DNA of 60,000 bases from Bugula neritina. Taxonomy: Eukaryota; Bryozoa; Gymnolaemata; Cheilostomatida; Bugulidae. The first letter of the stretch is position 1, and the number at the start of each line of letters is the position of its first letter. Under the pieces are notes generated by a model, which saw nothing but the letters and a program-made list of their open reading frames with translations, searched no databases and was not told where the DNA came from. The DNA is taken from assembly GCA_964035545.1 (NCBI GenBank), contig OZ037772.1:8482650-8542649 (forward strand), given 5' to 3'. This document shows positions 13,701-28,700 of this stretch, in pieces. Position numbers and translations under genes: made by a program.

Positions 13701-16700
13701 TATAAAAAGTAAGATCATTAGGAATAATTATCATGAGGTATGATCTATGATTTGCATTATCCATATATAGTTTAATATCAATATGATATATTATTATTGC
13801 TGATAGTCTATGTTATAGTTAAATTTATACTTATCTTTACAGTTACCTATAGTAGTGTTATATCTGGATTTACAAGTATTATAAATATGTGTAGTTGTCA
13901 TCTCTTGTTGTTGCATGTGTGTGGGGTGCACAACTCTAAGTTTGACATTAATATTACTTATAGCGTGGGTGTGGCTTGTGTGAGTGTTATAGCTATATAA
14001 TCTAGTGCAAATGGGAGAATGGGGAGACTTGAGACTGACTGAAGAACGATTGAGGATATTTATATAGAATGTATGCGATCCAACTAGTATGTGTTAGAGT
14101 AAGTTTGTGAGTGCTAGCCCAGGACCATAGACTGAGGAGCACCACCAGCCAACTACTCTAACCCGGAGTCTCAACTTCACCCCTACCAGACGGACAGGAG
14201 CTGGAGTTACCTCGCAGCCAAGCTATTAACCCGCAACTGCGCACCGACCCCGAGCTCACCCCAAGGCCACATTATATATATTATTCGGTGAGTTTACAAT
14301 ACTCAAAATCAGTAAATCCCACCATAACATTTGGTGGAGGTGCCATTCGCTCTCGTGCACCGCTCCAGTTTCTCAGTCTATCTGTGTGTTCTATTAGTTG
14401 AGACTGCCATAGAAGTCCCGTACAGTTAGTTTTTTCCAATTTGTTTTTTTCATGTGGCTTGTTTTTATCTTACTGTTAATTTGTGCACTAATTGGCACGA
14501 GGACGTGTCTGTTTTAAATATGGGGTGGAAATATTATATCATTTAGCCTATTGTGCAAGCAAAAATGATTAACCATACATAGGCTTACATAAACAAATTT
14601 CATATATAAATAGCCTATATAGCATTTTCTATCACACAATGGCCACATGTAGTGACTGGTGCCACTTATTTAGATGCCCCAAAAGTTGGGCTTTTGTTCA
14701 TCAATTTGGTGATATTTCTGACAATTGGTATCGAACCAAAGCTGATTTTAGCTATCGAGCAAAAGCTCTCAACCTCACAGATGAGCAAAGTGTTAAATTC
14801 CTAGGCCTTTGTCTCTATGGTAATGCAAAACAAAGTTATCAGAACATTGTAAGGTCTACAAATTTCCAAATCTCATTTGACACCCTGATTAATGTTCTTG
14901 ACAAAAAGTTTAATAAGAACCACTCTACAAAGATGAAAAAGTTCCTAGACCTCCATATTAGGGCTCATGAGTCTACAGAAGACTTTTTATGTAGAGTTAT
15001 CGATGAGGGCAATAATCTATATATGCTAGATAGTGGCTCAAAACTTACAATTATAGGTGAGACTTTTGCTACTGGTGTAGGTAACCGTGAGCTAAGCTAC
15101 ATTTTGCTGCCACAACTGGCTGGTAGGTTTAAAAATCCACCAACCATAGAAGAGTTGTTCACACTTTGCTATAAGCATAGTGTGGACAGTCCGAGTAGGA
15201 AACCTACCAAATGCCATATCTGCGCCAGTATTATTACTAAAGTAGGTTCAGAGTGCAGACCGGCAGATGAAGAATCTAACATCCAGACCCCTGAGTCCAG
15301 ATTCTCCATCCCACAACCTGCCGGAAGCACCCAGCACTGCGACCCAGCAACGGAGATACCTGCAACCTCAGACGGTACCACTGAGGCAGAAGGTATCAAC
15401 CCCAGCTGTCCATCGGCACCGCCATGTTCAGCTACTGGAGAGCAAGTCCGACCTACTAGCAAAGTCTCACCAGAAGAGAAGATAGCTGCAAGCCTTCATC
15501 AGGATGTGATGACTGCCACACCCAACCTTCACTCAAGCTCAAAAGCCTCTGATAAGGTATTTAATGTGTGCAATCACCCTGTGACAGCAGCCATATATCT
15601 TCTCATATACATGCTTTTCTCTACTCTACAACACCTGGTGTACACCATCACAAGCATTTATTTTGGCGTCACTTTTATCTTCAAACTGGGTAAAGACATC
15701 TACTCAAGTGGCAGGGTTAAATGTCAAACCCAGGGGCATAACGGTGTGCTATTACTTGGAAACTATAAAATAATTTTTCCTAAGTTGAGTAAGCCAAAAT
15801 TGGGCTCACACACCAAATACATTTATAGGTTGACTAACAAGCTTTTGAGATACTTCTCAAAAGCTATTGTCAGACTTGACCCTCTCCCCCCTGGCAGTCT
15901 GCACAATACCAACATCCTAGCCCAAATACAAGCCCTCAGTACCTAGATCTAGATAATTATTTATATAATTTAATTACTAGCCATTATGTAGCCAGCCTAA
16001 GAGTTCTATAAATCTCCATATTAGTTTCTCACAGTCCCAGCCCATCCGGCTGTTGGACATGTACAGGCCATTAATGCCCAACTCAATATACTATTACTCC
16101 CCTAGTCCCAGCCTGTCGAGCTGTTGGACATTTACAGGTCATCACCAGTCAATGTATGAACACATACTACAAATTTTACAATTTAAAGGGCTCGTCCAGA
16201 ATGACGTTAAACTTCAATCGAAAAACTAGGGCTACACAGTATACTGTCATAATATATATGCTACTTCAACAAATAGGCTACATACGATATTTATATAAAG
16301 CGCTTTCAAACACAAACTGTCCCGAACAACGAATCGAAAAACAATTGTATAATTTATATCGCCATGACGACACGTCAGTAGGGCAACACGTACGTAGAAT
16401 CACTACAGAAAATGGGACACCGACACAGATCGAATATAAAATTTCATAATGGTATACCGACAGCATGCATAAATCCGTACGGAAACACAACAAATTTACA
16501 GGCCTTGCAAAAAACAAAAATTACTACTGGACGTCCATAGAGCTCTATACTTTGACATTGACTAGACTAAATTTCATAGACGTATGAAATAGACTGAGTG
16601 CACATTACTCTGGTACATTTTGCTATCCTGCATGCTAGCTAATTAATACTAACCACTTTCTATATGTTGGTGATGGGTATATGTATATAATTTTATGTTG

Positions 16701-19700
16701 TGAATTTTCTATTAATGAAGCGCTGCTGCTGCCTGGCCACGACACACATTTAAGCACAACTTGTGCTGGCGCCTCACGTATGACAGTATATGACTTCATT
16801 TAGTATGATACGACAGTAATCCAGTATGAGCGTACTTATTTGAAAACATAAATAAAACTAGCTATAAAAATATTATACTGTAGTTATGTGTACCAAACTC
16901 ACATAAGAGTTACCAGGGATCAATGTTGTTTGCAATTACTTCTTCAAAAGGAAAATAAAATATAAGCTCTATTATTAGTAGGATACATGTGGAGACAAGT
17001 ACGGTGGGGGCTGGCATTGCTACATGTGACTGCAGCGCATGGGGCGTGTTAGCTGCTACCCGTACAGCCTCATTCACTCCCATGTATTGTCTCGATTATG
17101 GCCCCAGTTAGCTCTAATTAAACTCCTCTATACCTAAGTGCAATACTATTTAGTCAAATTACTAATCGAATTAATATATAATACGTCTTATCGCCATATA
17201 AGATTTTCTCTTGAAGTAATCATCTATTAAGCTCATTACCAACCATGCGGGCCTATATACCTTGACAAACTCAAGCTGGTAGTTAGTCATCGTCTGTGAC
17301 TACTGCACCATACCATTATTACTCTCTAACTGATGTGTATTATCAATGAACTGGAAAAGTTCAATATGTATGACAACCATAGTCTTGTGAATCTACAGGT
17401 TCATAGTGTTTATTAATTGATATCATCTTGCTGCTGGAGCAGTAATCAGAGGTTAATTTTCATTCTCTAGGAAAATGTTGACATAGTTGAGTTCTGAAGG
17501 TTGGAAGCAATTAGTGATAATCTAAGGGGAAGTAGTTTTGTTAATTAACCTGATAGCTGGCTCTAAGTGAATCAAACTAGACAGTTTAGGAAATAGTAGA
17601 CCAAACATAAACTTTAATGAGCTGTAAGCCTTACCCAGCAAGACAGCTTGAAATTATTGCTTGAGATATTATATTACACAACTCTGTATGATGAAGGTGT
17701 TTCCATTCTTTTTTGGGTCCTGGATTTTACTTTGTAGACATTTCTATTATTGTGATAAAGATACTCGGGCCTATTGCCTATATCAATTGTCATTCTCCCC
17801 ATATTTATATACATCTTAGTTTGCAGCAGGCTCATGCAGCCATCATATTATATTAATTATGTTAGCCTTATCCTTATAAAGAAATATACTAGCCCCAGTA
17901 AATACACTTATCTACGTAGACCTCTAATCCTTAATCACATATTACATTGGTATAGACTGGTACCACCATACCCCAATCTCCGTTATAGCCTTTTCCCACG
18001 CCATATAATGTGCTTGATATGTATATAGTTGCAATTAGCATTGAATACAAGCTTATAAATGTAAGTCACCACAGCCAATATTAAAAATCAGGAGTAATTA
18101 ATTATAATTCCTTAGTTCAAGTCCCACATACAATTAAATTAGAGTAAACGCTGATATGAGTTTAGTACTACATAAACAGAATATAATACAAGGCCATTGC
18201 TATTACTGTGGGTATAGCATTGCAGACTACAGTTTTTTCCACTATAGTTACAAAGATGGTATATAGAATAAATTATACTAATTATGCTAATCCTTGCCGA
18301 TTTTATACTAATAAGAGGGGCTACTTAGAATTAGATAAGTCATTAATCAAAATAATTGGTCCGGCAACATCTGTCAGATTAAAAGGTTATTATATTTAAT
18401 GTGGAAGTAAGCTTATAAATGAATTGCGTATGTCTCATAATATCTCATTAATCTAGAACAATAGTAATTGATACTTTCCTTGAAGATAGGGCACAACCAC
18501 AACCCATTTACAAATGGCTATATATCATTATACCCTGCATGATTTTTAATTTTAAGATTTAATTTATAATGCTTAGTTAACTATAAAATTCAGACTTAAG
18601 TCGTGCTAACTCATTTAGTTTAAAAAATGGAAATTGATGCAATCACTGCAAAGAAAAAAATAAATAAACGCTGACTGATGAAGCTACTTTCTACCTAGGT
18701 CTTGGCTTGTTCAAGTTTCATCGTTAAGATCTTGCATGCTACATGCACTAACATATTATGGTTATATTTACTGAATAAACGTTTTTAATTTTTTCAAGTG
18801 TAGGTATAGTAACAGTGTAGGTATAGTACAGACTAATATTTAATATACTAATTTCTTCCAATAGAACATAAAGTGATCCACAAAGTGATTAAAGAAAAAA
18901 ATATATATATATAATATACATACATACATATACATACATACATATTATATGGCATACATGCATCTATAGCATTTTATCTGATAGGCTCTATTTTATAAAA
19001 AGTAACAAGAGGAAATTTGCAACTTTCAATAGACAGGAGTTGAACTTGTTCTTGCTGTGCTCTTCTCTTGTATGTTCTCTTGTTATGTTAAGTATTTACA
19101 GGTGGAACTGTAAATTTTTATTGTGACGGAGAATGTTATATCTGGATTTACAAGTATTATAAATATGTGTAGTTGTCATCTCTTGTTGTTGCATGTGTGT
19201 GGGGTGCACAACTCTAAGTTTGACATTAATATTACTTATAGCGTGGGTGTGGCTTGTGTGAGTGTTATAGCTATATAATCTAGTGCAAATGGGAGAATGG
19301 GGAGACTTGAGACTGACTGAAGAACGATTGAGGATATTTATATAGAATGTATGCGATCCAACTAGTATGTGTTAGAGTAAGTTTGTGAGTGCTAGCCCAG
19401 GACCATAGACTGAGGAGCACCACCAGCCAACTACTCTAACCCGGAGTCTCAACTTCACCCCTACCAGACGGACAGGAGCTGGAGTTACCTCGCAGCCAAG
19501 CTATTAACCCGCAACTGCGCACCGACCCCGAGCTCACCCCAAGGCCACATTATATATATTATTCGGTGAGTTTACAATACTCAAAATCAGTAAATCCCAC
19601 CATAACAGTAGCACTTATTAGTTATTTGTGGTAGCCAAACTAGTGTTTAATATTAATAAATTAAACTGAGTATCATAAAAGTGTTACTAAGAATTTTAAT

Positions 19701-22700
19701 TATAATCGTAATGGTGATCATATTACTTTATTATAATTATTATATTTTATCATTAATGCTAAACTGAGTTAATGTATATACTTTGAGTTTTACTATTACT
19801 CATTATATTTACACTTATAGTAAAACTAAATATGTAAAAGTTATACTTATACTATTATTATTCGTATTTCATTAGACTTACATCTAAGATCGCGGTCCTA
19901 TTACTACTACCACTGATACTAGTACTACAACTAGTACTAGTACTGCTACTAGTACTAGTACTACTACTACTACTACTACTAATAGTACTGTTACTACTAC
20001 TACTACTAGTACTACTACTAGGTCTACTACTGTACTAGTACAACTACAAACTTTGAAAATAACTGCAAGAAAGGTATGACTTACTCTTTTTCTTAGTCTT
20101 ACTGTGACTCTCAATCGTAATGTAAAATAAAATTGTGAACTGGAAAGTTAAACCCAAGGCTGAAATTTATTTAATTAAATTTAGACAATCTGAATCATTG
20201 GCTCAATCCTTGAGTTTGACTATTACTATTATTATTAGTGTTACGATTGTGATTATCATTGGCATTATGCCATTATCATTATGATTATGATTGTAATTGT
20301 GGTAATTCTAACATTAATTATAATCATAAATTAAAAGGTAATGATTAATGATAATTATTTTCATTTTGTAATCATAATGATAATCATAATGATGTAAATT
20401 TTGATGTAAAACCAAAATACTAAAACTAAAAGTAAAAGTAAAAGTTATAAAATTAAATGATAAAATATTATAATGATAATTATTATATTTATTATATTAT
20501 TACTGAATATATCATTTCATTAGAAAATAGGTTGCAGCTTAGCATGATTAAAATTCAGTAAAAATTAGTTTACCAACAGCAAACATGCATGCGTCTTGTC
20601 AACATTCAATTCGTAGTGCCATAGCGAAGCCAGATTACTGGTAGTACGACTACTAGAACTACTACTACTAGTGATGGATTACAGATCCTTGGCGATTTTA
20701 GCTGTGAGTGACCTTCACCTCACATTCTCGTCATGTGCGCGGCATTAGACTAAGTAGAGGGTATAAAGCACTGAGCTGGAAAAGAAATAATATATTTTAA
20801 TTATAGGTAATACTAATACTAATAGTAATATAATTTATGGTAATATATAGGTAATATTATTGAGTTCATTGGTATGGAGTATAGACCTATCACTGATAGT
20901 ATCAGTATCAACTACCACTTACGTACTACTTCAACTTATAACTTACCTTCAACTCAAACTGCTTGGAATCATTTGTCTTTGATCATATTGATATTGGCAT
21001 TGTCATTGTGATTGTAGTAACTATTAATATTTTTAGTTCAACATCAATGCCGAACATATTGTAATAACTAATAAGATAATCATAAGGTTGATATATTTTG
21101 CTAATACTAATACTAATACTAATAGTAATAGTTATAGTAATTCAGTGTCACTCTCACTCTGGTGGAGTGAGACTCAGACTTAGAGTTAGAGACAGAGTGA
21201 GTCCGATTAAGTCTGAGTGTTGGTAATAGTAATAGTCATATAAATTCAAATTATATTTACTTATTTCTAGCAATCACAATGGCAATAGTTATAGTAACTT
21301 TCACTTACTCTTAAATCATTGAACCTGAACTAAAAGTAAAATTAAGCATTATGATATGATTATCATTATGATTATACCTATGATTTTATTATGTTTAAAT
21401 TAAAAATCAATATCATGATAATATCATAGTGATAGACATATTATTGATAAATGATAATATAAAAGTAATTTGATAAATTATACATTGATTTTGAATTAAG
21501 GTGATACTGATACTAGACCGGTACTGAAAGTGATAGTAATACTACTAGTAATAGTAATAGTAATAGTCATATAAATTTAAGTTATATTTACTCATTACCG
21601 GCAATCACAATGGCAATAGTAACTTAAACTGTAACAGTAATGGTATGGGTATGTTTGAAATTGTCACTATCAATATTGCTATGAATCAAAATATAATGCT
21701 ATCATACCAATAATTTAAAATAGTATTACAAAGCTTCAGTAGCAACTTTTACTTGTACCAGTTTGGAATTTTGAATTATACATATTCTTAGTTAAAGTCT
21801 TCAAGTTTATTGTCAAAATGAACTTGAAATTAAAGACTTAGTAGTAAAAATTAAACTAAGACTGACTGCAAGTGACTAAGATTAAAAATAAGTAATTTTA
21901 AATATCGATTTAGTATTTTTCTTACTCTTTGTCTTAAAATTGACTTTTATTTTGCACCTACTCCTGGTCAATGATTCTTTTTTCTATTTATATTACTATT
22001 GCTATTAGTATAATTGACTTAAATTTAATAATAGATATGATTATATCTTTATAAATGTGATATTTGATTTTATGAATAGTAATTCGAAAACTCTTTGGTA
22101 TTATTTATTTTTGATCATTGTAGTTATTATCATTATATTTGTATAATAATTATGATTATCAAATTCAATATCGATATTTGTATTATGGTATGGATATCTG
22201 CCTCCATCCCATGTTCTGTTTTGCAGTGCCTTTTTACATTCACGTCTAGGTTCACATTGCGATGGTCATACTGATAGCACTTGGGGACAGTGATGAGCAT
22301 AATGATTGTCACTAATATTAAGATTATCGTTATTAGGATTTAGAATAATTTAATAAACAAGCAACTTAAAACAAATGTTTTTACTAATATACATATTAAT
22401 TACTAATATAAATATACTACTATGAATATCATAATTATTATACTTTACAATTCAAAGTAAGATAATCATAATACGAACTGGTAAAACTAAATATAAAGTA
22501 AATGTAATAATACTAATAGTAGTTATCCATTCCCCTTTGGTTTCACATACTAATAATTGGAAACCTCTGTCCTAATATTATTTCTATTAATATTGCTCAA
22601 AGTTTGATCCCTATTTAATTTTATAGTTCACTCACCAGCTACATAATTTTATTAAAATACATGTGGTATTGGTTATAGTACTAGTGAAACTTGAAGTTGA

Positions 22701-25700
22701 ATAGCATGCTTATTACTCACTGCTCTTTGCTTACATTATTAGGGTTACTCTTTAGTCTTAGAGATACCTTAACATAAACTTGAAAGCTGGAGGTAGTACT
22801 AGTCTAGTGCTGTGTTAATCCTACACTGTTGACTTATCAACACTGTGACTATAATTATGACTCCTAAGTCAAAGTCATTTTCATATAGTAGTAATCACTA
22901 TGACAGACTGAAAGTCAGGAAGACTAAATATAATGGTAAAGTGTGTAAGAATAAATCATACTTAATCAATTACTTTTAGTTTTGTTACCAGTGTTGGGTC
23001 AGCTTTCAGAATAAAGAATAAATATAATTATAAAGATAAATGGATAAAAATTCCAATCATGGTTTAATGTGCCTATTTTAAGCTGTTAATTTAATTACTA
23101 TAATATAAGTGCTCAAAATACAACTTTTGCTTTTCATAATTATGTTTTAATTTAATACAGATACCATAGTATCATATACAGTAGAATCAGTTGTATCTTA
23201 TTTAATAATGAAGTAACTTATTGGAGCTTTCACAGTTATTAATTATTCACTTGTTAGTCTTTGAACTAGGACAATGTTTGAAACTTGAAGTAGAATGAAG
23301 TTTGATTTCAGTTACCGCAATGGTATCTGCAGTCACAATAGGAATACGCATATAACTATGTTTATATTTGTGAAAAATATATAGTCAAAACTAGATAAGG
23401 TAATAGTAATTATAATTGGTTTCACTTTTAATATATTCCTTTAAACTGGAAAATAGACAGAAGCATTTAATCATGAAAGTAAACCTAGTGGAAGTAAATC
23501 AATTCACTAAGTATAGTAAAATATTTACTATTCAGTAAGTTTATTTACTTTAGTTAATTGTACTTGATTATTTCTGTCGGTTTTTCAGTTGATTTTTCTA
23601 CCTTTTGCTATAGCATATCAAACTACCACAAAGTCATGCTTCCGTATTACAATTATAAACATAGTGTTACTGTGTAATGTTATAGTAATGTAAAAGTAAT
23701 ATTTGGATCATTGTAAGTATTTCTGTTGTTGTACTGATTGATAAATATTTTTTAGCTTGCATGGATATTTGCAACGATCAAGATGTCATTTGAACCTGGA
23801 CTGGAATAAAGATGGCAAATCGAGAAGCTAGCTACAATTATTCTGCAGAAAGAAACTTGGTAAGCAAAAATAAGCTGCAGCATTAAGCAGTAAGCAATAT
23901 GACGATGAACTTTGCTTGATTTTGATTGACCTTAAAATATCTGGTCACCTTTCACCAACGTGGTCCTGCGCGGGTGGCGGGTGACCTTAAAAATGTCTGA
24001 TGCACGTAAAATAAATTTTGTGACAGTCAAAAGTATGCTGATCTTTTTCGTATTTCAGTGCTTCGGTGTCTTAGCTTAAGAGCTGAACCCAACAATTATG
24101 ATCTAAAGCTGTTTTTTACTAGAAAGTGATTTTACTGTCTTTCTGATTATTCTTGGTTTTTCAGCTTGATGAATTGAATAAATGGATTTGATTTCAGGTA
24201 TTATGTAATGGATGAAAGAAATTTTTCTTAAATTTGTACTGAGCAATTTTTGCTATTGCTATGATGTTTAGTGATAAAATTGCACCCTTAATAACCCTGA
24301 AAACTTTCATTACTAGCATTTGTTTATGTTCATTTTTAGGAAATTAAAATGAAGACACAACTCACCGATGCTATCTCACTGTGCCTGCATGCAGTTTATC
24401 TAAAAAGGTACTCCTATTAGCTGGCTCTTGCCCAATACCTGGTTGTCTCTGTAACTATTTTTTGCTCGCAGATAAGTTTTTTGAACTTGACATTTTATTG
24501 ATTTTGAAAGTTATAGTGAGATTTGAACTTGCTAGCATCGTTTTTAAAGACTTGCTGCAGTTTTTATCAACATTTTTTAAGTCAATGGTGTTCGTTTGGA
24601 AGCTCTCTCACTCCTCTCTCTGTCTCTTTTTCCCACACCTTCCACTCAACCTCTCTCTCTTTCTCTCCCTCTCTCCCACCCTCCCTCTCTCCCACCCTCT
24701 GTCTCTCCCACATTCTCCCTCTCTCTCCCACTCTCCGTCTCTCCCACCTTCTCTCTCTCCTAACCTTTCTCTCTTCCCTTTTCCACTATCTCTCTGACTC
24801 TCTCCCTTTCTCTCTTCTACCCCATCTCTCTTCCATCCTCTCTCCTAACCTTTCTCTCCCACCCCCCCCCCTCTCCCACTCTCTTTCTCTCTCTAGTTTG
24901 CATGGCTTTACCCAATTTTGGTTTATTTTTTTATTTTGTTTCAGAGTATCCAAAAGGAAAGCTAAAATTTATTTAATATATATTATACCAACTTGAGCTT
25001 TACATATAATATCAAATAAATGCTGTGTTTTGTTAAAACAATGTTTGCAACTTTGTAGTATATTCAAATTCATAATTTATTTGTAGAGTCACACAACAAG
25101 ACACTACTCTGACACACTCACAAGTTGCCACTGATCCAGCAGTATAGATGATTGTTTTCTCCACTGGCTATGCTGTCACGCTTTACTGTTGTGGTGTTTG
25201 AAACAAACCAATTGTTTGCCTACGCAGATTAGGGTGAGAAAAAAAGTGAGAAATGAAAGCTGTTTTTAATACCAACTACACTTAGTTTTTATTGAATGAA
25301 AAACAAAGTGAAATCATTAGTTATCAGTTAAATGACTAAATCACTGTTTATAAAGATGAAACACAAATAATCTTATAATATGCTAATGAAGTTTGGCTTT
25401 CAAATAGCTTTTTTCTGTATATATTTGTTGAGGAAGTTTATCTTCAACAAAACTTAGTAGCTGTTGAATATGCGGAGAGTATTTTATGTTGCATAAATTT
25501 ATAGAGTAAAAGGTTCTTATCGTTTACGTTTACAACTTAGCTCATCTACGGTTTAAAAGTGTGAGTCACCCTTATAAAGTTTTAATGAATGTGCAGTATT
25601 TCATAAAATATTGTGTGTCTAGTAAATTTAGCTATTTATACCTTTTCAGTGAGATTGGAGTAAACACACCTCAAAATTCACATCTGGTATCACATTGATT

Positions 25701-28700
25701 TATCGCAAGTCAAAGTACACCTACTAACTCGTCCTTCCTTAATACCTGCTTGCTTTTGCACTTCTACTCATTTCATATACCTAACATTTCTCTTGCAGAT
25801 GAATTACATCTTTTAAGTTGTAAAAGCCTTAAATAGCATGAAATTAATGAGGTTTAAACCGTGGCCACACTAACTATTGATGCGTTTATTGATGGGTTAA
25901 ATTACACGAAAATATTGTCTCTTTCTTTTTAGTTTCACCTAAAGTATTACATACTATTGATGGAGGCTTTGCTGAAGTTTTTGGGTGATGATTTGTCAAT
26001 AATTTTCCAGAGAAGATGATACCACGGTGGCTGAAGTCATTATGCAGTTTCCAAATTTCTTTCGGCTTTGCTCTAGTGAAAATATTGGAAAACAATCAAC
26101 AAAAAGGTTTGTACCATAAACGAAGTTATTGTGTGCATGTTGCCAAAGCATAAAGTGTGCTGGACATTTTTAAGTTTCTGTCGAGTTGCTTTTATGCTTT
26201 TCCTGCATGAAAAAAGTTCCAGTTTCAGTTAATATCACTAGCGGAGTGCCCGCACCTATATTTTAAATCATATTGATGCATAAGTTCTTTTTGTAATATC
26301 AAAAGTATAACTTGCTTAATTGCTATTCAATGCCCTTTGAAGTTTCCAACTGTAATTAATTAGTTGATTTGGCAGCATAATATTGATGATTGATGAAGGC
26401 AGCCGATATAATTATAAGCATAAATATCTATATCTACATGAAGATGTCATTCCCAATGATTGTTATTCTGAAATCAGCTGATTAAGTTATCACAAACTAG
26501 ACATTTTGACCAGCGGCTTTTACAATGCAACTCGGTAAAATTTCAGACCTAGATAAATTGAATTTCTTACTGAAAATCGTGAAGGTATTAAAGTTTAAAG
26601 TGAAAGTTTAAAGGTTCATCTCTCTGCGAATTCTAATAGCATGGTGCCAATTAGACTTGAAAAAATTTCAAGGCACTATAAAGCACTAAGCCCATTCTTA
26701 CAAGTAGTTTCAAAGTGCACTGGAATTTCAGTTTACTTGTCATTGTATAGAATCCTGATTTACACTATATAGCATTCATTATTGCCTGCTTCTTCTAAGC
26801 ATCTATAATGTATTAACTACAGTTTGCTTTCAGAAGTGAATTTCTACTTGGTATTTTTTCCTTATCGTTCTGTTGTTTGCCAGTAGTCTTAATTTAATGG
26901 ATTTTCCCTTTTCAAAAGTGGTTGTGACAATCAAACACATCATGCAGCCTGCAACTACACAATCAGTCAGTAATTTCTTCCATTAAAGTAGCTCTTCTGG
27001 TTACTCTTGCTCACCTAAAAGCCTGAGCCTCATTCAAATTGCAAGTTTTTAGAGTTGTTAATTTTTCATGCAGGGTTTCATTTTTTTTGTTAGGCACAAA
27101 ATTAGTATTCACTAGACCTAATCTTTCATCTGCATGTATGCCCATTGTTTGTTCATTAAAGAAAAACCTCTGCTGCATATTGAACTAATAATGAAAATGA
27201 ATTCCTTAAACTAAAAGTAGCAGTGTGATTTTGGTATTACAATTAGTTGTTAGCATAGAGTCAAGTTATTGACAGGAATTTTCAAATTGAAATGAATGAA
27301 TTTCATTGTAAGTCAGCAAGATTTAGTCTAAGTAAACATAGCATTACATCATGTTTTATTTAGCATTTGTAGAAGGCAACATAATATATTTTAAGGATTA
27401 TTGTTAACTTAAATGTAATTTTAAGTACTTTCCATGTTTGTTATTGTAGATGGTCTTGTTCTTTGGAATGGATCTGACAACTCCTTGTGTCAAACTTAAC
27501 TGATTGACTAATGAATCCCAATCATATGTTTTGCCAAAAATGTGAAAATGGAGTGCATGTCTACTTTATTTGAGAAAATATTAAAAATACTTTTGAAACT
27601 TCATCTAGCCACACAATACAACAGTTTCATTTTATTAAAAAATATCATTTGCCCAAAATGTATTATGTAATCAAACAATTTCTAGAAAAAAAAGTGCTTT
27701 CCTCCAGTTTTGCGAATGAATTACATATTTCATTACATGCTTGTCTTTATAATTTTATTAATTGTTTTTTCTGGTGAGTCAATTAAAGTCAATTCAACCT
27801 AGAAAAGTATGAATTTCAGACTTAATTTCAAGCTAGAATATTCACATTTTTAGGTCTGCGTTTGCAAAAATTGTTGTGTTACTTTACTTTTTATATGTTT
27901 TGAAATAAATATCTTTTTAGCTTGTGCCTATTCATGATTAGAATAGTATAATAATATTTAACTTTTCTTCAATTTTAATAGATAAAAATGTTGATCAGTT
28001 GGAGTATTCAGTTTAGCTGAATTTTACTTGCTTTTGTGAGAACAATCTTTTGGAGTTGTCTGCCCTTTCTTTAGGTCATTTTTTGACCTATGGTCAACGC
28101 AATAATTATAACTTTTTAAAGATGCTTGTGAACCTAACAATATAACATAACTATCAAACCACATTATTTATTCAATATCTGCATAAAGTTTAGCCGATAA
28201 TCTCCCACCCAATGAGCTTGAAAAGATATTAGAATTCTAGCTTAGTGCTGCCATCAATGTAGATATTTATAATGATATAAAGCCAAAACTCATTATTGCA
28301 TGAAATTATCTAACCATTCCTGACAAAGAATTGAGATAATAACTCCAAAGTTGGTCAGTTGAAACTACAGCAATAATACTCTAATCCTTATAATTGTCAG
28401 GTTTAATTTTATACCAAGCCCCAATAAGTACATATCACTATGACAACACAGCCTAAGCACCTCCAATGCAAGAAATTTAGTATTGTGGTGCTACAAATCC
28501 GCCAGTTACAAATGAGTAGAGCTTTTATGATTATTGGTCTACCATAATGTTTATTTAGTTTTGAGGACTAGCATAAATGCTATTATATGTGGGAGGTATT
28601 TGAAAAGCTTCCAACTCCATCTTCAACTACGGGCTATTATAATTATGCCGATAAACGAGATACTACACTCAGACTGCCCGGTTATAGTACTATGATTGGC

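Larger units (their letters stand above)
13856..19607 (+). mobile_element. Complete LTR element carrying only a gag-like gene
   Basis: Two 474-bp direct repeats (13856-14329 and 19134-19607) appear identical base for base, begin TGTTATAT and end CATAACA. They are flanked by GTAG on both sides (13852-13855 and 19608-19611), a probable target duplication. A primer-binding-site-like TGGTGGAGGTGCC follows the left LTR. The 4.8-kb interior has one long ORF, a gag-like gene (14639-15946), and no protease, reverse transcriptase, RNase H or integrase in any frame. It is therefore a recent, non-autonomous element that must borrow pol from elsewhere, comparable to the TR-GAG elements described in plants. 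Identical LTRs point to a young insertion. Confidence 0.85.

Noticed and set aside
19884-20114. Val-rich frame over the ACT repeat
   Set aside because: Pure translation of a trinucleotide repeat.
24381-24996. Two overlapping Ser/Leu/Pro-rich frames
   Set aside because: They follow the CT-rich tract and overlap in different frames; no domain.
25886-26106. Exon-like sequence on plus (26011-26106) and a 69-codon frame on minus
   Set aside because: Both strands are open and neither has a family match or a partner exon; not enough to call a gene.
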